Source: a virus
DNA: 41,787 nt
IMG/VR virus record: IMGVR_UViG_3300012928_000011
Coordinates: 1 to 41,787 of that record
Direction: 5' to 3' (one strand)
Shown: positions 13,644 through 25,600 of the stretch, piece after piece
How the letters are laid out: each line of letters opens with the position of its first letter
How positions within the stretch are numbered: the stretch's first letter is position 1
Program-made: the position numbers and the translations under genes
Notes under the pieces: model-generated
The model's database searches: none
Seen by the model: the letters and a program-made list of their open reading frames with translations, nothing else
What the model was told of the DNA's origin: nothing

Positions 13644-16600
13644 ATGCCTCTCACAAGACTTGATAACCTGTATTCAAGTAAAACTGGTAAGTATCTTTAC
13701 GTATCACCAGACGACTTTAATGCTACGGATGAACTAGACAACAGAGGTAACTCACCTTTACGTCCATTCAAGACAATCCAAAGAGCATTTATCGAAGTTT
13801 CCAGATATTCGTATCTGCCTGGTGCAAACAACGATAGGTTCGACCAGTTCAGCATCATGCTGATGCCTGGTAACCACTATATTGATAACCGTCCTGGTCT
13901 AGTCACCGAGACTGCTGTTGAGGCACGTTATTTTGACGCTGCCAATCTTCTTGAGGGTAACCGTCAGGAAGTGATTGATCGTGCTGTAGCACAGGTATCT
14001 GTTCAGCACCCTGATTTCTACTATCCTGGTGATCCTCAGACTGGTGCATGGTCTCGCTTCAAGGATGCATATCGTCTGATTCAGAAGAACAGAGACGAAC
14101 TGATTGACAGAGCAACTGCACAGATTCCTGTTGCTCACCCTGACTTTGTATATCCTGGTGACCCAACAGAAGGACTGTGGTCACGTTACAAAGATGCATA
14201 TCGTCTGATCCAACTCAATAAGGATCTGATCTCTCAAGATGCGTTCGACTTCATGAACGCAACTTCCCCACCATCTCCTCTGCCTAATGGTTACGGCACT
14301 TCCTGTGTTCGTGACATCGGATTCCTGATCGATGCGATCTCTCTCGATGTTCATGAGGGTGGTGGTAACAAGTATACTAGAAAGTATATCACCAACTACT
14401 TTAATGATGCAGGCACTGATTGGACTGGAACTGTTGACCGTTACACTCCAACTGATGCAACTTATGATCCTGCAACTGGTCTAACCACACTTACATTTGC
14501 ACAACCACACAGCATTACTGGTAACGATCAAGTTTACCTGGATGAAGGTGCTCTAACCTTCACCTGTGCAATGGATGGAGATGATGCTGAGAAGTCCTAT
14601 CCTCGTGTTGGCATCGATCCTTTCGCACTGAGAGGTTATGATGTAACTGCAACTACTGCAAACAGCATCACCATCCAAGGTGGTATCTCTGGTCCTAACA
14701 AGTATTTCCAACCAAGTGCTGCAGACTACAACCCTGTAACGGGTGAGATGGTTGTCACTGTTGGACAACATGGTCTAGGTGTTGGCCGCGGCGTTGTTCT
14801 AGAAGATAACTCCTTCACCTTCACTTGTGCTCTCGATGGTAACGTCGAGCAGAAGACATACCCACGTCCTGGACAAGATCCATTCGCAGGTAAGTCAATT
14901 GCTATCACTGCAGTTGGTTCTACATCACATACTGCAACTGATTCTACCTACAATACAGCAACTGGTATTGTTACCCTAGAGATCAACAACCACGGTTTCT
15001 CTAGTGGCGACTACATCCTGGTTGAAGATGAGTCCCTGTCCTACACTTGTGAACTAGACGGCGACACTGTTGCTAAGGCATATCCACGTCCTGGATACGA
15101 CTATCCTTCAGGTCGCTGGTTGGAGATCACTGTTATTGATGGCAATAACATCTCCATTGACATCGGTTCTTCCGAGTATCAAGGTGCTCACACTTTTGTA
15201 AGTGCTGCTGCTGATGGTATCAAGCGTCAAGATGGCACTTTCACACTTCAAGTTGGCACTTCCTCCGACACTTCTGCTCATACCTTCATCAGTGCAACTG
15301 CACAAGCAATCAAGCACGAACCACAAGATGTTCACACATTCGTAAGCGCACTCGCTAACGGTGTTCGTGTTGACAAAACTGGTGGTCTTCGTGGTGAAGA
15401 AGCATCTTCCCTGGTTGCTTTCTCGAAAGCAGTTGAGTTGATGAAGTTGGCGATCACCAACAACTATGCTTCTACATCTTCTCCTGGTAGCGAGTATCAG
15501 GATCTGACAGTTGTTACTGGTGAAGCAGTCTACGGTGATGGTAATGGTGACGTTACTAACACTGACCCCACTGCATGTTCTGACGTTCAGACTTACATTG
15601 ACAACCTGTATGCTACTATCGATAGCATCTTCAATGATACTGATCTAAGAGTTAACAACGGAGCATTCCTCCTCAGCAACGTTCTACCTGCTGAATCTGT
15701 ATCTGATAAGATCTCTGCTGGTCATGCTAAGTGTAAGCGTGACACGAGTTTTGTCCTGGATGCAATTGCACTAGACGTTCATGAAGGTGGTGGTAACCGC
15801 TACACCAGAAAACTACTCCAGAACTATTTCGACTCTACAGGTAACAACTGGGTAGTCAATGGTCTGCAAGGAGAGACTGCAGAATCTCTCACTGCATTTG
15901 CTAAACTCTTCACTGAGATGAAGAAAGCAATCACCAACCAACTGTATTTCAAGGACATTGGTATCACTCCTGGCGATGCTATCTTTGGTAACAGCAACAG
16001 TCCACAGGAGAATCTACCTTCTGGTAACCCTGCTGCATGTGCTGACATCCAGTCCCAGATTGATACTCTAGGTGCAATCGTTACTCAAATCATTAACGAC
16101 GAGAACCTAACCAATCTACCTGACGAGTCTACATCTGATGTTATCTCTGCAGGATATGCTAAGTGCAAGCGTGACTCTGGTTTCATTGTTGACGGTATCA
16201 TCAATGACCTTCGCACTGAAGGTAACGCAAACACCATCACCAACGCAAAAGCATACTTTGATCGCTTCGGCAATCCTATTGCTAATGGTGTCCTGGGTGA
16301 AGAAGCAGAATCTATTACTGCATTCAATGGTATTGCAACATTCGCTAAGAAAGCAGTTACCAACCAACTGTTCTTCAAGGATCTGACTATCTCTGCTGGT
16401 CCTGCATACGCTAATGCTAACACTCCTGAGATTCCAAACCTAGCATCAGGTAACGCTGCTACTTGTGTAGACGTTCAGGCAACGATTGACACTCTCATCA
16501 AGATCCTGACTGATGTTATCGAAGTTGGTAACTTGGATGAACTAGCAGCAATCAAAGTTACTGGTGTTCTCCCCTCGTTCAACTACAACAGAGCACTGGA

Positions 16601-19600
16601 AGAGTGGCAGGACAATTCTATTGTTGACCTAGCAAACCCTGACAACGTTCTTTACAAGTTCAACGCTGCAACTGGTGGTTGTATCGTTCCTAGAGGTTGT
16701 TCACTGATTGGTTACGACCTCAGAAGAACAGTTGTTCGTCCTCTGTATGTTCCCGATCCTGCTGATACTTCACAGGAAAGAACTTCTATCTTTAACCTAA
16801 CTGGTGGTTGCTACCTGTGGCAGTTCACTATCAAGGATGGTGACCTCTCTGCACAATCTCCTCTGTATGATGCATCTGCTGGTGTTGGTAAGGTATACTA
16901 CAAGAAAGGTTCTACTGAACTAGCGATTCCTGAGTATTCGCACCATAAGATCTGCATCATGACGTATGCAGATAGAACTGATCTGGACAACTACTACGAT
17001 AAGGTAGGTAAGTCCTTCCAACAGTTCCAAACTGATATCGATGATGGTGGACTGGAAGCTCTGGTTCAAGAGAATAGAATCGTTGGTCCTCTGTCTGACA
17101 GCAGAACTATCGAAAGCATCAGAATTGATGACTCTGCAACCTTCACTGGTAACGCATCTAGCAGCACAATTCTGAACAACGTTACTAATGCTGAGAGTCT
17201 TGAAGTAGGATATGAGATCACATCTCCTGATGTTAACGTCTCTATCGCTCCAAACACTAGAATTGAGAGCATCTCTGGCACTACAGTTACGCTGAACCAA
17301 GCGATCTCTGGAACTGGTAACATCTCGTTCCTCGCATCCTTCGGTTATGCTAACATCACGATCACTACGAAGATCGACCACGGTTACTTCGAGGGTCAGT
17401 ATGTTGCTATCATCAACTCTGGACTGTCTGATGAGATCAACGGAACCTGGAAGGTTACCAAGATCGATGGCGACAATCCTAAGATCTTTGAGTATGAAGT
17501 ATACAACAATACCGCAGCATCGCTCGGATTGGTATCTGGACAGACATATCTGTCGGGTGAAGTCGGTGGTGTCTCCACAAACGCGGTAGTTCTTGCGGAA
17601 ATTGACTCTGTTGAGTCCGCATCTCCGTATGTTTTCAACTGCTCTATCCGCTCTACCTGGGGTCAGTGCGGCATGTGGGCGGATGGATCCAAGGCAACTG
17701 GATTCAAGTCGATGGTTGTGGCGCAGTATACGGGCGTTTCGTTGCAGAAAGACGACCGTGCGTTCATCCGTTATGATGCACTAACTAACACCTGGAACCA
17801 AGCATCACTCACTGATGCATTCGCTACTGTTCCTTATCACACCAAGGGTGATGCATACTGGAAGGATGACTGGAGAAACTTCCACATTCGTGCTTCTGAT
17901 GACTCCTTCATCCAGTGCGTCTCGGTCTTCGCTGTTGGTTTCTTCGATCACTTCCTGATGGAAAGTGGTGGTGACATGTCCATCACCAACTCTAACTCCA
18001 ACTTCGGTAACACATCTCTACACTCTGTTGGTTTCAAAGGATTCTCCTTCAACCAAGACAAGGGTGGATATATCACTGACATCGTTCCTCCCGAGATTGT
18101 ATCTTCCAGCAACGAAGTTATCAACCAGTGGTATACTCTAGATGTTCCTGCATCTAACTCTAGAACTAACCACACCAGACTGTATCTTGCTGGCGACGGT
18201 ATCACTGATCCCGATGATCGTCCAGCATCTTCTATCAATGGATACAGAATTGGTGCTAAGTCTGGTGAGACTCTAGCGGTTGACCTTGCACGTTATCCAA
18301 TTGAACCCACTGGTCCTATCGAGTTTGAACAGACTCTGGAACCAAATGGATTCAAGTCCTGGACTGTTGGTATCGAGACACTGACACCTAATAGTGCAAA
18401 CGTTGACAACTATGCACAGGATGCTGCTAATCAGATTGAAGATAACAAGGCACTGATTCAAGCAGAAGGTTATCAGTATATCATTGCTAAGTATCCTGAA
18501 CTACTCACCAAACCAAACATCACGATTGGTAAGTGTGAGAGAGACATCGGATACTTCGTTGACGCTGTTGTCAATGACCTGAGACTAGGTGGCAACATCA
18601 ACTCTATTCAGGCAGCAGAAGGTTACTACATCGCTGGTGAAGTTGCATACATCGCTGGTGAACTAAACGAGACGATCGATTCTCTTGATTATGTCAAGAA
18701 CGTCATGATCGCAGCAATGCGTAACTTTGACTATCTGGTTAGAGACGCTGAGACATTCAGTGGTTCTGCAGTCGTCAACGTTCCCTCTACTCAGGGTCTG
18801 ATGATTGGCATGAGAGTTGTTGAGTATGATCCTAGCGATTTCAGCAACGGTAAACTCAACATCAGCAACACACCAATCTACACCAACATTCCTGAGAATT
18901 CATTCATTAAGAATATCATCAGTGACACTCAGATTGAACTGGGTATCCCTGGTGCTAAACTGACCTCTGGTTCTTCTAGAAACGCTGTTGGTAGTGTTAC
19001 TGGTGCATTCCTCTACTTCACCCTAGAGAACCCTGCATGGGCAACTATCAGTCCTTCTGTTGATGAAACTATCACTCAGGACGCACAGGTTGACGGCAAC
19101 GGCAATCCTCTCCCCGAGTGCCAGAACATTGCAACCACCATCGAAGGTTACTTCAATGAGATCTTCCTGGTTCTGAACACTGGTTACACTGCACTGGGTG
19201 GCAGAGAAGTTGATGCATACAACGCTATCATTGCTAACAAGCGTTTCATCGCTGCAGAAGCAGTCTACAGAGTCGCTAATGATCCTGCATTCGCAGGCAC
19301 TAAACTGGGTCAAGGTCTACTAGCATCGACTGGTGAGACAATTCAGGATGCTTGTGTAGACGACGTTGAGAACACTCTTGCTGCGATTGCATACAACATC
19401 AAGTTTGGCGGCAACAACAAAGTCTACGATGCAGCAGAACTGTATCTGACTGGTGCTCATCTCGATGGAGAAGAACCAGAATCTGTTGCTGCATTCAACC
19501 TCGCAAGAGACCTGGCAATCCTAGCAATGCGCCAGGAGACAATCACAATTCAAGGAACCCATGGTCTAACTCAGACAATTGACAGTCAAGTCCTTCCTGA

Positions 19601-22600
19601 GTATGATCAGAATGGTCAACTTGTAACTCCTCCTTGTGCAGACATTGCACTCGCGATCACCACATCAACAGCACTTATCACAACTGCTATCAACGGTGGT
19701 TCGATTGGTAACAAGACTCTGCCAGTATTCAGTGCTGTAACAAGAGTCGAACCAACTTCTGATCTGACTGGTCTATCTGCTCGCGCAACTCTATTCACTC
19801 TGGCAACAGGTGGTGTTGCTGGTAACCCCAACCCTCACGATCTAGAGTCTGGAACACCTGTAAGACTGGTTCCACGTCCTAAGGCAGGCACAAATCCTGA
19901 CAAGCGTGTTATCAGACTACCAAAAGGTTTCGATACCAATACCAAGTATTATGTCATTGCTCCTGGTAGAAACCTCTATCCTGAGAACTTCTCTGTAAGC
20001 AACAGTGTCATCACTGTTACTGAAGCAGCAGGAACCAGTTTCACAACTGCAAATGCAACTAGAGCAACTGTTCCTGGAATCTATCGTTCACTGGTTGCAC
20101 AACCTAAGATTGATACTGATGGAACTGCACTCGCAAGAGGAACTGGTCTGCGCTTTAACCTAACTGTTAATGCAGATGGTTCTATCGAGTTCGGCAATGC
20201 TGCTAACAATCTAGATGGAATCGCTAACGGTGGTTCTAGATTCGAGATCGGTGACATCGTTGTTGTCGGTGACGGTCAACTAGGTGGATCTGGTGCTCCT
20301 GATCTAGAGATCGAGATCACTGCTGTATCTCCTGCAGAATATCCTGGTGTATTTGATGGCACTGAGACTAACAAGTTGATGCTTGCTACCTCTCCTGAGA
20401 ACGCAGCAGCAGGTATCTACATGTATTCTTCGGAGACTGACTCCGTTGATCCTGAAGTTGAGATTGTAATCAACAGCTTCGTTCTTGATACTAAGTATGA
20501 TCTCCACAAGTATAAGTCCAACGTTGTTGGTGCTTCTGAGATCGAGACAAACGTTGCTCACATCTTCGATGTTCCTGCTCCTAACACCACTCCACAGAGA
20601 GTCTTTGTTAGAGTTGCAAGTGACATCCAAGGTTCTACACTACCTCAACTGAGTGGATCTGCATCGACCATCTCCACACAAACTGAATACTTCATCCGTT
20701 ACGTTTCTAACAAGCGTGTCACCCTGCACAACACCGCAGCAGATGCTGAGTCTGGTGATAGAGCACTGACCTTTGTTTCTGGAACAGGTAACAACTTCTA
20801 CATCTATGCTAACAAGCGTCCATCTCCACTGAGATTTGACCCTGTATACAGCACTGCAACTAATCAGTCTGGTCTCTGGTATCTGAATGTTGCTGACGAG
20901 TCTAGCAACGGAACTGCAAACTACAACCGTTACAGTATCCTATCTAGATTCCATGGTGGTAACGAACTAGCAAACGACTTCCAGACTAAGACTGATCCTA
21001 CTCTGGATACACGTTACACTCGCGTCGAAGATAAGCGTGAGAAAGAAGAGCGTGTCTACAGAATGCGTTATGTCGTTCCTAACTACCTGGAGACAGTTCG
21101 TGATCCTCTCAATGGTTTCGTCATTAAGACTAGAACTGATGACAAGCGTCGTCTGATTCCACAGAGAGTCCGCCTGAGACCTATCGCAGGTAACCCCAAC
21201 AACGTTGCATCCTTCTACAACCCTGTAGGTGCTAACGAGCAGATTGGTTTGAACAAGACTGAACTGATTGCTGATCAGATCAGAACAATCGATCCATCTG
21301 TTGTTGATCTGCTACCTGAACAGCAGAACCTGTATGATCCATACCTAGCACCAAAAGTAATCGAGTTTGACTCTAAGATTGCTGCTACGGTTCAGTCTGC
21401 TAGAAAGGTTACTCCTGCTGGTCAAACTGATGAGTTCCTAGAACTGACTCTGTTCGATCATACGATCGTCAACCAGTCCGTTAAGAACGAGATCTTCACC
21501 GTTGTTAGAACTAACTTCCTGCAAGGTGGATTCCTCCAACCTAATGCTACTCAGTCTAACGACAACAACAGAATTACCTGGGAGACTACTTCTGGTAACG
21601 CTGCATCTTCTGGTTCTGCATATCTGCAGGCATGGTTCAATGATGTAAACACAGCACAGATCACTCTGGTTCTGAAAGATGTTCAGGGTGAGATCACCTA
21701 TGATCCTGCTAGCACTGTCATCTTTACCCAATCCAATGGTGCTAACGTTGAACTGACTGACGTTCCTAACTCCTTCGGTGATTTTGACTATAAGGACAAG
21801 TCTAAGCGTGAGAACTTCCTCTACAGAGTAGAAGGTTCTAACGTCTACACAATCGCTCCTGGTGATACAATCACTGACGACACTGGTCAGAACACTTACT
21901 ACGTTGATACTATCGAAGATCAAGGCGACTTCGATGATTGCTTCTACATCTTCGACATCGATACACTGCAGAAGCGTATTCCTAACCAGCAAGATGGTAT
22001 CTACTACCTGACTTGCCTACGTGGTAACATCTCTCCATTCCCAACTGGATCTGGTGTTGGCGAGAACTTCAGAAACTTCAAGTTCTCTCAGCCTATCTCT
22101 CAACTGTATCCTATCAACTTCAAGAATGACCCACTGTGGTTCCAAGTTGATGGCACAACTGGTGTAAGAGATACAAATATCCTTGACGTTCCTCAGACAT
22201 TCTCTGCTGCTGACAACTACGTTCACGGTCTAGTTACTGTTAACGATGCTAAGGGTAGTGAGACCAAAGAGATGGTCGAAGATATTATCCGCAACACAGC
22301 ACTTAATCAGTATCAGTATACCAACAGCACAACTGATTCTAACGGTGACATCATCGATAACAGAATTCAGGCGCAGGAAGGTAACGCAACCTCTGGTTCT
22401 GAAGACAGATTGATTCCTATCTCTGGTGACTCTCAGTTCCCAACAGAGCGTAAGCTCTACATCGAACTTAGAAGACCATCCATCGCAAGATCTGGTAACC
22501 ACACGTTTGAATACCTAGGATTCGGTCCTGGTAACTACTCTACTGGTTTCCCACTGCGCCAGGAAGTGGTCCTAACAGACAAACAGGACTTCTATGCTCA

Positions 22601-25600
22601 AGCGAAGCGTGAGGACGGTGGTATCGTCTTCTACACGGGTCTGAACTCTAACGGTGACCTCTACATCGGTAACAAGAAAGTCAACGCTATTACTGGCGAA
22701 GAGACATTCCTTGAGTCTGCAGAACTAGTTGATTCTGAGGACGAAGATGAGGATATCGGCACCCTCGTTACAACGTTCGACTCACCTGTAACGTTCAACT
22801 CTACTATTACAGTAGCAGGTAAGGCAACTCTCAACGCTCCCGTTGAGATCAACGTTGAGGCAAGCGAAGGTGATGCACTAAGAGTTCTCTCTAACATCGG
22901 TGCTGGTGACGATCCTACACTGTTCAATGGTTCCTGGAGAACACAATCTGACGGTGACATCGTTATCGCTAAGAACCAGATTAAGGCAGCAGTCTTCTAT
23001 CTGAATGCACGTCCAAAACCTGGAGCACAATACGGTCAGTCCTACACCTGGAGAACTAACTATCTCGCAGGCGAACCTTCCAACATTGTTCCTTGGCAGG
23101 AGACCAACTACTTCTATGCATCACAGAATGTTTCCTACGGTGGCAATGATCCAGAAGCTGGAGATATCATCTATAAGGGTAGCTCCATCGGTCAAAGTGG
23201 TTCACTTGGTTGGATTCTAACTAACCAGTTCAAGTCTGCTGAGACATCTGTTCAGACTATTACTGCAGATGGCACACAGAACCTGACCATCTCCTGGATT
23301 GCAACTGAAACCAACAACTCTATTGGTATCAAGGGCAACTCCACAATTAGAATCTCGAACTTCAGCAACCCTGTTGTTAACGGAACATGGGAGATCGTTG
23401 ACTGGGATGAAGGAACTTCACCTGGACAGCAAACACTCAAGTTCAGAATCAGCACACCAATTGAAAACGGCACTATCTACAACTGGGTAGATCAAAATGC
23501 TGGTGCTGACCTACAGTTCTCTGTTTCTAACTGGAAGGAGACTGGAGTCCTGGGTGCTGAAACTCTCAGAACATACACTGAGCAGCGTGGTGACTTCAGA
23601 CTGGGTATCAACACTGTAGCAAGAGCAGCACACTCTGCTGTCCTAACTGCTAACGTTGATGACTTCACAACACCAAGAGCAACCCTGGATGTTGTCGGAA
23701 CAACATTCATCAGTGGTAGAACTCTGGTTGAGTATAATCTTGCTGGTGAAGTATCCGACAACCGCTACGATGATAACAACCTCAACAGCGATCAGCGTGA
23801 GGGTCTAACTGGTGCTTCACTAGCATCACAAGGATTCATTCCTCAGGACAATGCACTGCTGGTTGGTGGTGATAGCAATGATCTAGAGCAACGTGCAACT
23901 CTCCGTGTTTCTACTACGGACAATGCATCTAATGCTCAAGGCATCGGTTATCAAGAAGGTGGTAAGGTTGGTATCAACACAACCCTAGGACTACAAGCAC
24001 GCGATGAACTGGATCGTAACCTAGTTGTTGTCGGTGATGGTAGAATCACTGGTAACTTCTTGATGGAGCAAGACATCAGTGTAGACGGTGGAGACATCAA
24101 CACTACATCTGAGACCTTCAACCTGATCAACAACAACGCAAACATCATCAACTTTGCTGGTGATGGTCAGTTGATCGACATGTTCAGCAACACTACCAAC
24201 GATCAATCGATCACCATCGGTAGTAACTCCAACTTCCAGACGGTCAGAATTGGTAACAACTCTGCAAGATCTATCTTCAGTGTTCATGCTCAGTCTGCTA
24301 ACGCTCTGGTTGACATCGCATCGGTTGCTGACGACGCTACTAACTCCTCTCAGGTCTTCATTGGTGGAGCATGGGCAAACACGGACTCCAAGGTCGTCCT
24401 AGGATCCTCTCAGACCGTTGCTGCTGGTAACCTGGAGATCGGTAGCAAGGTTGCTGCTGGAACTGGAGTCTCTAGACTCTTCACTCAGACTGGAAAAGCA
24501 AGACTGTTTGACGATGACAGAACGCAGATCATTGAAGCATTCACGAAAGCGAATGACATCACGATTGCATCTCTGGGTGGATCTACAACTATCAGAAACT
24601 CCCTGAAGGTTCAAGCATCTGCAACCATTGACTCCAACATCATCCTGGACGGTGGAACAACTGCTGGTATTGTTGAGATTGTAAGAGGTAGATTCTCTAC
24701 TCCTATCAACCTCCACAACCTTGGTTCACTTGACGTTCCTAACCTGGACTTCTATAAGTATTCTACCACTGGTAGATTCCTTGATACAGAAGGTAACAGA
24801 TTCTGGGGTGGATCACAAGACCAAGCAGGTGGTGGTAGAATCGGAGCATTCGATAACATCCAAGCAGCACCTGATGCAGCACGTATTTCTGGACAGTATA
24901 CCTTCAGATTCGCTGATGGTGGCACAGGTTCTGGCGCTGCATTCGATGTTGGTGTTGCATTCGATGGCACCGTTACTATTGAACTAGTCGCTGCAGGTTC
25001 TGGATACGCTGATAACCAGACACTAACTATCCGTGACACTCAACTGGGTGGCGGTGGTGCTCCTGATATCACCTTCGACATCAACGGTGTTACTGACGCA
25101 AGCGAGGTGTTCATCCTCCCAATCACAACACCTGCTGCATCTGACTTTGACATCGGTGATCTGATCCTTCTGGACCGTGGCAACGCTGCATCTCCTGACG
25201 CAGTTACTCCACAGGGTGGATCACAGGTTACTAACCTGAGAGATCAGCAGTATTCTGAGATCATGCGTGTTGTCGGTCTTGACAACCTCACCAACCCACT
25301 TGATCCTCAAGGTTTCAGAATCTCTGTTACAAGAGCACAAGAAGGAACTGGTGATCCTGCTACTGGTGATGGTTGGACTAACCACCCTGATGGTTGTGTC
25401 ATCGCTAAACTTGACAAGCAACCTGCAGCATCCTTCATCACTGGTAAGGACGTTGGTGGTCTTAATGGTTCACCTACTACTCCTGATGGTATCCTGGATG
25501 AACCAAGAGCTGGTATCGATGGAACCAGTGGCAACGTAAGAATCGGTGTTGCTGAGTTCGGTGGAGTTCTGACTACACTAGACCTCCTGAGAATCGACCA

